Source: Marsupella aquatica (lineage: Eukaryota > Marchantiophyta). From it: a DNA stretch of 64,000 nucleotides. Positions 36,501 to 48,900 of this stretch are shown piece after piece. The notes beneath the pieces were generated by a model. The model did no database searches and was not told the DNA's origin. It saw only the letters and a list, made by a program, of their open reading frames with translations. Location of the stretch: NCBI GenBank assembly GCA_973895155.1, contig OZ316894.1, forward strand, positions 26,722,001 through 26,786,000, given 5' to 3'. The stretch's first letter is position 1. Every line of letters starts with the position of its first letter. Both the position numbers and the translations under genes were made by a program.

Positions 36501-38688
36501 AAGCTATTAGGGCATCGGTAGTTGCAGATGATGGCTTTTGGCCATAAGCAAATGGCCCTAGCTTTTTCAGTGGGTTGTGTATGCCGAGGACTCATGGGAT
36601 GGGAATAGGCTTCTTCCATGCCACACCTTGGCTTCTTCTATGAGAACAAGACAGACGGACGCGGCAATAGGAGATGCTCTCTCCGGCTGAAGTCAGCCAA
36701 CTGAACTGTCGAGACTCAGGAGGAAGCTTATGATTACTCTGGCATGGGCTGGCTCTGGCGGGCCATGGACGTCAATTTAGAGTTATTGTTTTCAAGAATC
36801 GTGCAGCCGGACTTCCTACGTGAAGACATCGCTCCTAAGGGTGTCCCTTAGCCGATTTTTCTGGCTAGAGACAGGTATCTTTTGGTACCATTCGTAGATA
36901 CACTACGTTGTTAAGATCATGAGAAAGGTTTACAATCCTGCAGCTGTGGACGTGGGGCCAGGTTTCTCCCTGCAAGGGATTTTGCCTCACTCTTGCCTCA
37001 CTCTTACTTTTGTGTCAACCCAACAAATGTGCATGCTCCGACAACGATGGCTGTAGTTATCATTCTTTTTTGTTTTTAACTGAAATGGGGAAGAACACTT
37101 AGTAGACTCTCCCCATCCCAATAGTGACGCTTTCTGATGCGAGTTGGGATCCGTACATGTAGTGGAGAGTGTTGGACTGCCATGCGATACCTTAGGGTTT
37201 TTGAACAAGGTATTGCATGTAATTTGGACTCGACTAGCACGTTGTACGTGCCGGACCGAAGTTTAGCACCGAAGTTAATGAAACGTACTGTAGCCCTGGA
37301 TCTCTGCTAGCCAGTCAGTTCTGTGAACCGGACCGAAGGCTGGACTTCAGCCATTAATTTGGGAGAGAGTTTCAAACCTGTAGCCACGGATGTGGCCCTT
37401 GGAGCTGTGTTTGGACGTCTCGTGTGAAGCATTCTGGAATCTAATTCTGGAATTCATCAACCCTTCTCGAGGGTTGGAGCGTTGCGTCCGAGACTGTCGA
37501 GGTAAGCATGCTTTTGCGATCTTTTCTGAGCCTGACTGTTGGTGAAATGGGGCACCCTGATAAGGATCTTGGGTTCTATTAACTCACCCGTTTTTTTCAT
37601 CTCTCGGCTCCTACATAACCGGGATAGTCTTGCCTAGTTGGCACAGCAGTCCCCACTTTTGGGTTTGGTCCTCGTACTGTGTCATCCTGATCTTGAATCA
37701 ACTCTTCGCCATCGTACAATTGTGCGAAGGTTGCATTCTGAGAAGTAACCATACAGGTGCAGGAATAGGGAGTAAGTGGTTTAGAGGAATCTAGTGGTAC
37801 AGCATATGGAAGAGACGATGAATGAATCGTGACATGTTAGTACATGCACAGCAACTTGCCGTCCTCTTCCATGGCGTGCACATGTTTTTCCCGAGGTTTG
37901 ATTGCCCGTCATCATCTGGTAGAATCTAACGGTACCACCGTAGATTACAATTAGTCCTTCTGACAGGAGACCTGAATGGCTACTTGTGAATTTTTTGGGG
38001 ATCGCAGCGGATCTAGGAGATAGACTTTTTTGTCCGACGAGCAAATATTCGATGATCAACCCATTTCTGGTACCCCATCGGAGGCCATCAGGGGGTAGCC
38101 TCGTAATCCTTTTAGATATTGAAATTTGGCTTCCACTGTAGATGCGTACATTTCATCTCAACTTGTTTCGGGGTGCCGGCATATAGTTGTTTAATTAGCA
38201 ATGACATTTACAGTAGACACTTACTAGTATAATTAACGATTTTTGGTGAAGCAAATGTGTAAATGTGGTGAGCTGGGACGATCAGAGAAGTAGGTTGCCA
38301 TAAATTTCGACAGGAAAGCTCGTCTCTCCTTGTGTCAGCTCTTCTGATCCGTTTCGCATATGTGATTCAGGTGCGTGTGTATACGGCGGGGAAAGTACAT
38401 TTAGAGATAAATATGGCACTGAGAGATTACGCCCGTGCAGCCGTGGGATTGAACGGCAAGGGCAAATTGCTAGTTCCTAAGCTGTTGTACTGTTATGCTC
38501 ATGACTTCGTCGACGACGCTAGCATTCTGGATTGGGTCTGTCAATTCCTACCAACGAATCAAGCGGGGCTGGTACGAGAATGCTGGCAGCACAGGCAAAA
38601 TCGGCTGCTCGGCACGAAGAGCTTTGCTATCATGCCTTTTGAACTCAATTTCCGTTACTTGTTTGCTCCCATCTTTGACCTATACTGA
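30580..38688 (+). CDS. MIP1-type leucine zipper / DUF547 protein
   Basis: Ten exons join in phase through GT-AG introns: 30580-30717, 32093-32182, 32284-32400, 32545-33558, 33696-33815, 33960-34429, 34618-34717, 34868-35020, 35140-35310 and 38371-38688 (TGA). The product is 896 aa. Residues about 65-145 form a coiled coil (KLEEEVMVLQKQLQKE, then ELLEDIAALETVVAALE), matching the plant 'ternary complex factor MIP1' zipper. Residues 150-450 are Ser-rich and probably disordered. From about 520 (LSEEMMKCMIGIYWHLADP) the DUF547 region follows: QKLAFWLNLYNSLMMH, FLTYGMP, FNVGGYSFNAATIEH, FAIDYPEP, FSLCCGARSSPAVRVYTA and GKLLVPKLLYCYAHDFV. Its biochemical role is unknown; such plant proteins are thought to act in protein complexes. 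The first exon is the least certain: an extra or alternative exon may lie at 31742-31844 (frame RTKKVGVIPKSKMALMERLA). Downstream exons are firm. Confidence 0.87.
35311..38370 (+). other. 3.06-kb last intron of the DUF547 gene
   Basis: It separates the ARSSPA and VRVYTA segments, which are contiguous in the protein family. It starts GTAAGT and ends TTCAG. The other introns of this gene measure about 100-200 bp except the first. I see no transposon ends, tandem repeat or gene within it, although an insertion too old to recognise is possible. An AG acceptor near 35387 followed by ten codons and a stop could make an alternative short terminus. Confidence 0.6.
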
Positions 38689-40048
38689 AACAGCTTGACT
38701 CTTTTTTGCCATGAACGATTTCAAAGATTTTCAATCCAAGAAGCAGCATACGTCGTGGGCATAAGACCGAAGGACCACAGGTTGATTTGCAGACAAAGCA
38801 GGAGAGGAAACAACCCGACTTACACACGCTGTCAGTAGGCTACCCGACATAGTTAACAAACACTTTTCCGAAGAACGACCTGGTGATCTACGTGCTCTGA
38901 TGAACGATCCTGCTATCCTGGATCCCACCATCTTCGGAATCTGAGAGCAATCTGGGGTTCATTTAGGTCAGTTTCTTAGGAGCCTTACCGCGACCATGAT
39001 GGAAACTAAGCTGATGAGCACCATGATAAGCATTGACGTTGATAAAAACCTAGCTTGGTGGGTGGCTCTCTCTCCGATATCTCCACACAGCACAGGATGA
39101 GTGTCCTTGTTCTATATGAGCTCTGTTTGCCCTATGTTTTGACAAATTTAATATACACCTTTGGATTATGCTTTTAGTGCAAAGTTGTTTGGAATGATGA
39201 GTCTTAGTTGGCCTTGAGTGAGTCTCTTGATTTTTGCCACGAGGGCATTGTCCCAAATGAAATAGGGCTGGGGATTTCCAATTTGGGAGAATACCTGGCA
39301 TCGGAGGGCTTTAATTGATTTAAAGTCATCTTAAATTTAGTTTTACTTACTTCGGATGTTGTGTCAGCTAATTTTAGTTGGTGACACAACCGAATGCTCT
39401 GGACAACTTGTTTAGGCATTCTCACGAGTGATCAATGCCCAATGTCAAAATTCATTATGTGAATGGGGCTAGGTTTTAGGTCTGGAACGACGAAAGGAGA
39501 AGTAGCTTCACATTAGAAAAGTTGTTGGCTTTTTACTCAGGGGAAAGCAATATTCATGTATTGGAAGTTTATTTTGTCCTTTCTTCCCATTTGCTCCTCC
39601 TTTTCTAATGGTGTTTGAGGGAAGGAAAACGGGGAGGGATGGACAGAGTGGGAAGGAGAGCGGGAGGAAAGGAAGGGAGGGAATGGGGGAGAGGTGAAAA
39701 TAGTAAAGGCAAGAAAAGGGGTAAATTTATTCCCTCTCCATATAGCATTATGCAACCCTACCTCCACACAATGCTCCATTGTGCATCCTCCTTGCTGAAC
39801 ACTCTCTTGCCCTCTCCAACAACTTTACTTTCACAACAATAACAAATGAACTAAAATATCAATATTGTTGCACCAACAGCCATGCACCCAAAGACAATTT
39901 TGCAACCATAACATGACTACACAGATGACATGGCTAGAAGAACAACACTCATACAAAAATCACAAGACTGCTACAAGAACTATCAACTTTCAAAACCACC
40001 ACAAAGCCATAGTGACATCCCAATCACAACCAAAACACCATTATCATT
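38689..40048. other. Downstream intergenic DNA
   Basis: Contains the presumed 3' UTR of the DUF547 gene. A purine-rich stretch lies at about 39615-39720. No gene is recognised. Confidence 0.35.
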
Positions 40049-40575
40049 GTGCAATGCATGGATTTAGAGTTCAAAAGTTCACCTTGCTTCCATGACTCAT
40101 CTCTTCTTAAATGACTTCCTCCACAACACCAACATTTCCATTGCAACGCATGGGTATTGTTGCGCTCTCAAGACATGGTGACAACACCACATGGTTGTAA
40201 TGACCACAAAGGTAATTGTGCAATGCATGGACTTAGGGCTCAAAAGTTCACCTTGCCTCCATGACACATCTCTTCCTCAATGACTTCCTCCACAACATCT
40301 CCTTTGCAATGCATGGGTATTGTCATGCTATCAAGACATGGTGATAATATCACATGGTTGTAATGACCACAACGATAATTGTGCAATGCATGGACTTAGG
40401 GTTCAAAAGTTCACCTTGCCTCCATGACAGATCTCTTCCTCAATGGCTTCCTCCACAACATCTCCTTTGCAATGCATGGGTATTGTCGTGCTATCAAGAA
40501 GTTGTGACAACACCACATGGTTGTAATGACCACAGCGTTGTCTTGCAATGCATGAGCATTGGGCTATCAACACAT
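40049..40575. repeat. Minisatellite, unit about 163-169 bp, 3.2 copies
   Basis: Units start at 40049, 40218, 40381 and about 40543 (partial), each at TGCAATGCATGG. Shared blocks include TTCAAAAGTTCACCTTGC, CTTCCTCCACAACA, GCATGGGTATTGT and CACATGGTTGTAATGACCAC. The second and third units are most alike, suggesting recent duplication. Confidence 0.9.
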
Positions 40576-43500
40576 AACCTCACATTTGTATTCCAATGTG
40601 TTCATTGGGATTATTTATTTTATTATTTGATTATTATTTTTACACTAAACTTGCACACCTCATACCACATAAGGTTGCCACAATGACATGGCTGCAATCC
40701 TTGTCTCACGTGTATTTCTTTACTTCTTCTCAGCGTCTTTTCCTTTCCTTGACAACTTTGTTTCACCTCAACATGCCTTGATTGTTGAGCGCAAAGGCAT
40801 CAGGCTTGTTACGGACCCCATTAGAGGTCCCTTCCAAAATTCGAGACTCCTTAACGCTCCACATCATCAAGGCGCACTGCAAACAAGGACGGTTTTGTTT
40901 CCAAATAAAAATAACTATTCCTTTCGTGTTTGTGGCAAGTTCTTGGTAAAAATGAGAGCGCCATGCCGTAAACCATAATGTAATTTTATGTGACAACCAT
41001 TTTAGTTACCATTTTAGTTACATCAAAATCTTGAACAAACGTGGTTACTGACAAATTCCTGAACCTGAATGGATTGAATGCAAGATTGGCATCAAGGCGG
41101 CAACCTTTTGGAAAAACGATTGGAAGATGGCCTGCACTATTACTAGCCATATGAGATTTGAACCTGACGTGGGTGTGGAAGTTTAGGTAGACGAGTTTAT
41201 AAATGAAGATTTTGGACAATCATACCAACAAATTGTGAGAACCAATTTCCCTCATGTACAATGAACAAAATCGCCAGTAAAAGTGGTGCTCAAGATGTTC
41301 AATAGAACGAGTCTGAGGAGTTTCTGTGGCTGAATATCAAAGGAATGGTCGAAACACAAAAGATTTGAAATAGAGCAATCCAGACTTTCGACTCTGATCA
41401 TTCACCACAGCTAGCAAATTAAAATTCTAAAAAATTGTCAAGCAGTCCTCCTGTATTGCCATGAAATTGGCTGCTCGGCAGAACTATCTTAAGGGTTTAG
41501 GGTTACCCCAGCATCAGGGGGAACGGATTGGAATGAAACAACCAGTCCAATGCTTGATGGAATTTATGGGTAACTTAATTCTTAAGGCTCTCTTCCCAAA
41601 TAGTGTAACATGACAGGGCGTAGCCCTATCAAGGTCCTCTCTTCTAATCATTCACAGATGGGGTACGCGATAGAGCCTGCAAGGTGACAAGTTTTTAAGA
41701 CGGAAATAGTTTCAGTCAAACAAAAGTCTTGAGGAACAGATACGGCAGGTGTTCAAGTTGTGGTTCTAACACTGTCAAACGATCCACGACAAATGCAATC
41801 TAATGTTCACGTCTGGCGTGATTCGACTCCAAACAAATTTGATGTCCATGGGGGTTGGGATGAACTGTGAGACAATGCAACATTAGTGATGGTCTTGGTA
41901 TTGAACTCATCCTGTTCAACTGAAAAATGTCATGCACAATCAAAATAATATCATGAAAGCATTAACACATGTTCCAACTTACAAGAGAACTGTGTTGTAC
42001 TTCAGTTCTCTAACATTCCACATGAGTGGTGCCCACACCTGCTCTTGCCGAGTGCAAGAACGTAGATGCTTCAAAGAGAAGGATTGCTTCGGGCCAAAGA
42101 ATCAAGAAAAAACCTTCAAGAAACCTAACGGTGAATATTGAAGAGAAGCATTAATGTGTGAAATCTTTGTTTAAAAAAGCGCACAAAGAGGAGAACATGA
42201 AACTAAGCTCAAGTTAGAAAGTAATTAAGGAGAAAAGTGCAGTAAGTAGACGTTTATGCACCCAAACGCAAAGGCACTTGGATCACTTGGCCAAGCAGAC
42301 TAATCTCAATACGTTTGAAACAAAAATAGGCATTCTAAAATGCATTCAACTAAAAATTAAACTCTTAGATTATATAAAGCAGTCCTGTGTTTTAATTCTG
42401 GGTGCACTTGAAATACTCAGAGAAGAAGATGGTCATGCACTAAACCGGAATAAGGCCGACATAAGAAAATGAACGTGAGCAGTTCTTGGGACTATTAAAT
42501 CTACTATCACTACTTTTCAATCTCAACATCTATTTAAACTACAATCACAAAACAGATAGGGGTCCACCAACTAATTCAATCAAAGAGAGTGGTATTTAGT
42601 TCTCCAATAAAGGAGACTAATGTTTAATGCATTTCGACTTCGGTTTACACAAGAGCCGTTCGCTCGCAATAGGGAATTAGCCTTGCTAGCCAAATCTACT
42701 GTTTCCTCGTAACATACAACACCTTAGGCTGCACTCTACACAGTGGCCTTCGAAAGAGCAAACCCGCTTTACTAGTAAGATCGAGGGGACCGTTTGGACT
42801 AGGCCGACATGGGGGTGAGAAAGGAGGAGTGGAGCCTGATGGTCGCTAAATTTTCAACAGGGTCGCCCTTGCTCGCTTCGCAACCTTCCCCTGAGTACGT
42901 AGATTGAAGCTTAGACTGCGAGCTTCAATGGCTATGGAAAGGTTGAGGGTTCTGCGGCGTGGCCCTTCAATAGTTGAGTTGTGTGAGGTCGTGAGAATAA
43001 AACGAGAGCTTCACAAAGTTGGGATATGCCAAGTCTTCTACGTCATTCAGCCTGTCGGCCGAGATAAGTTGTTCCTGGTTTTGCAGTTTTGCAGTAGTAC
43101 TTCATGCGCAATACATGATACAAGCAGTCAGCGGGCAGCTACAATGCAGAGCCGGCGACAGCAGTCTGTGAGTGCTGCAAGGTGGGTTTTCTTCTTTTGC
43201 TCGTCTATTCTTGGCTGTCAGCCTATTATTCGCCCCATCTCTTAGTGCATTGTCTTTTGTTTTCGTCTTTGGAATCCCTGCTGCGACACGGTCTTAGTAA
43301 GCGGAAGAGGTGATCAGGTCCCGGGTTTATCTTTTCCTGAGGTTTGTGTATGAGCCGGGATCTGTAGTTTGGGGCACAGTAGTGCATGGGAGATGCCGGG
43401 CATCTTTTTAGGGCATGAGATTTCGGTCATGTTACGTAGTGGAATAAGATGGATTTGCTAACTGGGAGCTTTGATATTATTTGCGAAGTCCGAGCTTGGA

Positions 43501-44655
43501 TTTACAGAGTTAGGCCTTCGGAAACATATTTAGCTGCTTCATTATTTCTTCCCCTCGTGTCACACTGTGCACCAAATAATCCACGGAGAAATCGCTGCCT
43601 TTCTATAAGGCAGTGAGGATAGGTGACAATATGGGGATAGTTTAGGACGTGTTTGTGAACGTTCGTTGGTTTACCGATCGCCCGGGAAGATTTGTTTTAT
43701 AGCTAGAGTATCCGATCCTCCAACATAATTTGCTGACTCCTTCCTCGGCCCACTTCATCTTGCAGAAGATTTGCTCTTCAACAAGTGAGTATGGGGTGCC
43801 CTTCTAGCGTACTAATGAAGCGGTAATCGTGGTAGGCGTGACTATCGAATATTTTGAGGGCTCTGAAGAGTCACCCGGGGCAGAAAAGAATGATTTTAAA
43901 CGTCGTGAGAGGTAGTGTTTCAAGCAAGACCCTTTGGCTTTGCCGTGGGTGACAGCGAGCACATTTGTGTGTAGATGATCGATTCGTTCAACAGTGCCAT
44001 TGGAAATGGGTTACCCCAGTATCTATGTGCACTACGGACCCTCCTGTCCGAATAGTCCGAATACTTCACTGCTGAATTGGTCCTAGATAGATTTGATTAT
44101 TCAGGTCCCCAGTTCCGAAGATTCCGTCCACTGGCGGTACATTTTATCCATCGAGCTGGCAGACATAGTCGTGTTGTACTAACTAGGAAGCATGTACAGA
44201 AGTAGTGTTTACGACCTCATACTCTCGAACACAGCGTTGGAGGTGAATTGTGACTCTCCGTTCATTTGTACTATGTTTGAGATCGTAGCAGTTGACTCCG
44301 AGCGTTTGTCCTGAACGCAATTAGCAGACAGATGCTCTTGTGTGGGTCTGATTGGTAGTTGAGATTGCAGAATGCAAGCAGGTCGGAACAGGTGCGAAAT
44401 TATGGACCGAAGGATACCAGGTTTGGAGTCGAGGCGAGGCGAGGGCTCTTACACTCCAATGTGTTGAGGAATTACCGGATGCTGAGAAGCTTACCATGAG
44501 CCCAATGGTATAGAAGACAGCTGCTTAACGTAATTATTGTCCGCCCCTCATAAAATTATGTCTTGTTGTGTCGTAGGTGCGTGACATCCTTGAACCAGTC
44601 ACTCATTTGCTTTGTGAATCTGTAACTCTTTTCTAAGTTCAAAATGTGGTTACAG
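40576..44655. other. Intergenic DNA, no gene recognised
   Basis: Open frames here (for example 42904-43245 on the plus strand) have no motif or homology I can name, and no transposon ends were found. Most is unique-looking sequence. Confidence 0.3.
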
Positions 44656-45530
44656 GGCAACATTTGGGTTCTCCTGAAGTTAATAGGGATGGTATGACGG
44701 TGGCAAAGGCCTTCGCAAACTTGCATTCGGATCCTGGTCCTCCTACACCTCACTGAAATTCCAAGTGTCATTTCTTCTTGTAAGTATAGATGAATGCGAT
44801 GTTGGAGGACGGAAAGAATCTTTACAACGAACTAGAAGTTGTGGAGTCTTGGTATACTGTGCTCGTAACACTTGTTCAAATTATTTGGACAGATGCCTGC
44901 GTACATCGTAGCACAAAATGCTGGAGTGGAAGGAGCAGTTGTGGTGGGCATGCTACTGGAGCGGAAGAGCATAGAGATTGGATACGAGGAGGCAAGAGGT
45001 GTGTGACTTTTCTACCTCTTACTACACATGATTTCTTCATGTTCTGTTATGATTAGCGAGATGCAGCAGCTGAAAATAACGAGCCGTTGCAGCACTGGCA
45101 TTGTTGAATTAATTAAGCAATTAAAGTCGATGGATTAGTTGTGCCCCTTTCAAGCGCCGTGTTTGGTCTAAAATTTAGAAGGATACGGCGTTCACTATAC
45201 TTGTTTGTAATTGTAATACAAACTCTGATGTACCTTGAGTTGTGCCAACCAGTCCTTTGGGAAAAGGACCCTAATGCAAACAGGCGGAATTCCCTGTAAA
45301 GAAGGGAAAACCTTGAGAAGAGAGCTCAACGCTGTCCTATTTAGGTGGATTTGCTTTAGTGAGAATGTATTTTGGGGGGAGTTATCCCTATCTTGGTTTG
45401 ATGTGGAAGACTCGACTCTCCTTGATGCCTAGCATTGCATTTCTTATCGTATTTGGTTTTTACACCCTCAGGTGTATATGTAAATATGGCCAAAGCTGGC
45501 ATCATTGATCCAGTGATCACCGAGTTGCCA
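44656..45530 (+). pseudogene. Chaperonin-60 (GroEL/HSP60) gene remnant
   Basis: Three pieces are visible. Near 44670-44720 the plus strand reads GSPEVNRDGMTVAKA, matching the early GxPKxxxDGVTVAK motif. At 44893-44998 it reads MPAYIVAQNAGVEGAVVVGM and then GYEEAR, matching the late equatorial-domain block. At 45472-45530, after a good intron (GT 44999, CAG 45471), it reads VYVNMAKAGIIDPV. Between the first and second pieces some 400 residues of the family are missing, and after GIIDPV the reading leaves the family. Intron retention shows it came from a genomic duplication, not a processed transcript. The later blocks resemble mitochondrial more than plastid HSP60. It cannot make a functional chaperonin. 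Confidence 0.75.
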
Positions 45531-45978
45531 AACAATGATTCCCCTGCATTTCCATACCGCCAGGACTGCAAAGTGTACTGGAGTGTGAACGAGCATATAG
45601 ATTCTTTTAGCTACCTGGATGTGCCTCTCACAATTATTTCGGTATTTGATTCTTAGACCATTGCATTTTTGACAGATCGCTGCTACTCTCAATTGAAAAC
45701 GAGTTGTATCACTTTTGCGCGTTTTCCGTACCAAATGTAGCAGCAGAGCAAGGGAGGCAAGAAAATATATCTTTGGACGGAGGTAGGGGTCCTTGTCCCA
45801 GAATCATGGACTTACCGGTCTGCTATCTTGTTGTTAGCGTTTGATTGTAGAAATATGGTCTTGATTTTAGAAAACAATTATAAAAAGAATTCATTGCACC
45901 TCGTGAAGTCGCTTGCATTTTGTGCTGGTCAATCTGATCGTGGGTTGTGGTGCTCACAGAGGAAGCCCTAATCATAAG

Positions 45979-48900
45979 ATGACAAGGAAAGCACTTTGGG
46001 TGGTTTGCTGCTCTACTCCAGCATGGGTGAAGGCAAAGCTCAAATTGATTACTCAAGGTAGATTGGAATCTCGTCCATATGGAATTGTGGGCCCCGTCAT
46101 CCGGCAGATGTCTGGCGTGGCAAAAATCTACAGCCCTTGCCTACAGCGGGTGCAGCACGAGCTCGACGCATTTCGTGATCATTGGAGGCTTCAGAAGAAG
46201 GCTGCCGAGTTGTACGGGAGGGAAGCTCAATCAGCACAGCCTGCATACAATGGGGAAGCTGAAGCCTGCGCTGGTTTTCAAAGTGTAACGGGGCATGACA
46301 ACCATGTAGCACGGCTGGAGGCACCATCCCCTCAAACTTGCCCAGGAGCTGCCAAGTGGAGGGAAGCTGCAAAGATGATTGAGCAGAATTGGAACCCTTC
46401 ACATAAAGTCGTTGGTGGGATTGAATCACGTCAACAGAACACTGACAGCTTGAAACTGCAACTCGGACGAACAGGTGACATAAAATCGAAATTGACCAGA
46501 TGTTTAATAACGAACGGTGTACAAGACATTCGAGAGCCGGAACCTCTATCCAGGCAGGAAGAGGAGCAAGCTTCAGCTATCTGTGAAGAAGGGGTGACTG
46601 AGAATTTAGGAAGGCAACACCTGATAAACGAGGAGCTGCTCAGGAAAGAAAATTGGTGGGAGGCAGGACTTGATTTGATTGGCCAAGGCGGATTGCGATC
46701 TCTTTCCAATTGTGGCAGCAGAGATTGGTCTCAAAACAGTGCACAAAGGAATGGCAGTTGTGACATGCATAGTGCGGGGACCACGAGTCAAGCAATTGCT
46801 GTCTTGCAGAATCGTCTACAACGAGGCATTACTACAAACTCGTACACATATGTGAAAGTTCTGCAGATGTGCTCGAAACAGAAAGACCTTTTAGCGGCGA
46901 AGCAGGTGCAAGACCACATCATCCAGAGTGGGATGGATAAGAATGAATATGTGGCGGTAACCCTCCTGAATGTGTATATTAAATGTGGGGCATTGTTGGA
47001 TGCCCGCCGAGTTTTTGATCAACTTGAGAAGAAAAGTGTTATTACTTGGAACAACATGATTGCAGGATATGCTAAGAATGATCATGCTGAATCTGCAGTA
47101 AAGCTTTTCAATCAAATGCGCGAAGAAGGCGTGCAGCCTAATGAGATCACATATCTGAGCATCCTGAAGGCATGTGCCTACCCATTAGCTCTAAACTGGG
47201 GAAAGGAAGTTCATGTGTATATTCGACATACTGGCTTTGAATCAGATGTGCGTGTAGGGACTGCCCTCTTACAAATGTATGCAAAGAGTGGCACTATCGA
47301 TGACGCCCGACTAGTTTTTGACAGAATGGAGAAACGTGATGGAGTGACATGGACTGCAATGCTTAGAGCATATGCAGAAGCTGGTCATGGTGTGGAAGCA
47401 TATCGACTATTCCTCCAAATGAGACGGGAAGGCTTCGAACCGGATGCAATCACTTATCTGAGCATCCTGAATGCATCTGCAAGTGCGGGGGCTTTGGAGT
47501 GGGTGAAGGAGGTTCATGGCCACGCTAGCAAAGCCGGACTGGAGTCGGATTTGCGTGTGAGCAATGCACTCGTTCACATGTATGCAAAGAGTGGCAGTAT
47601 ACATGATGCCCGACTGGTTTTTGACAGAATGGAGAAACGCGACGTAATCACATGGAATGTAATGATAGGAGGACTTGCACAACATGGATGTGGGCACGAA
47701 GCATATCGATTGTTTCTCCAAATGAGACGGGAAGGCTTTGAACCAGATGCATTCACTTATGCGAGTATTCTGAATGCATCTGCAAGTGCGGGGGCTTTGG
47801 AGTGGGTGAAGGAGGTTCATGGCCATGCTAGAAATGCCGGACTGGAGTCGGATTTGCGTGTGGGCATTGCACTCGTTCACATGTATGCAAAGAGTGGCAG
47901 TATAGATGATGCCCGACTGGTGTTTGACAGAATGGAGAAACGTGATGTTGTCACATGGAATACCATGATTGGGGGACTTGCACAACATGGATCTGGGCAT
48001 GAAGCATATCGAGTGTTTCTCCAAATGAGACGGGAAGGCTTCGAACCAGATGCATTCACTTATGCGAGTATTCTGAATGCATCTGCAAGTGCGGGGGCTT
48101 TGGAGTGGGTGAAGGAGGTTCATGGCCATGCTAGAAATGCCGGACTGGAGTCGGATCTGCGTGTGGGCATTGCACTCGTTCACATGTATGCAAAGAGTGG
48201 CAGTATAGATGATGCCCGACTGGTGTTTGACAGAATGGAGAAACGCGATGTAGTCACTTGGAATGTAATGATAGGAGGACTTGCACAACATGGATGTGGG
48301 CATGAAGCATACCGATTGTTTCTCCAGATGAGACGGGACGGCTCTGAACCAGATGCGTTCACTTATGCGAGTATTCTGAATGCACCTGCAAGTGCGGGGG
48401 CTTTGGAGTGGGTGAAGGAGGTTCATGGCCACGCTCGCACTGCCGGACTGGAGTCGGATTTGCGTGTAGGCAACGCACTCGTTCACATGTATGCAAAGAG
48501 TGGCAGTATAGATGACGCCCAACAAGTTTTTGGCAGACTCGGGAAACACGATGTAATCACATGGAACATAATGATCGGTGGACTTGCACAACACGGACAT
48601 GGGCATGAAGCGCTGGAACTTTTCAGGCAAATGACTGCAGACTATGTGAAGCCCATCGAGACGTCATTCACAGCTGTGTTGTCAGCGTGTGCCCATGGAG
48701 GCCTTGTTGATGATGGCCGTAGAATCTTTTCAACTATGACGCAAGATTATGGTATCGAGCGTACTGTTGTTCACTACAACCTCATGGTGGATATCCTTGG
48801 GCGGGCGGGACGCTTGGAGGAAGCAAAGCAGTTGATCAGTAAGATGCCGATCGAACCAGATGATGTAACTTGGACAGCCTTGCTCGGGGCTTGTAGAACG

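Noticed and set aside
40049-40575. CRISPR-like array
   Set aside because: The repeats are long tandem units without spacers and the genome is a plant; no cas gene is present.
47407-48630. A 407-codon open frame antisense to the PPR gene
   Set aside because: It lies exactly over the 303-bp repeats and repeats with them. It is a by-product of the sense codon pattern; the sense strand has complete PPR-DYW structure.
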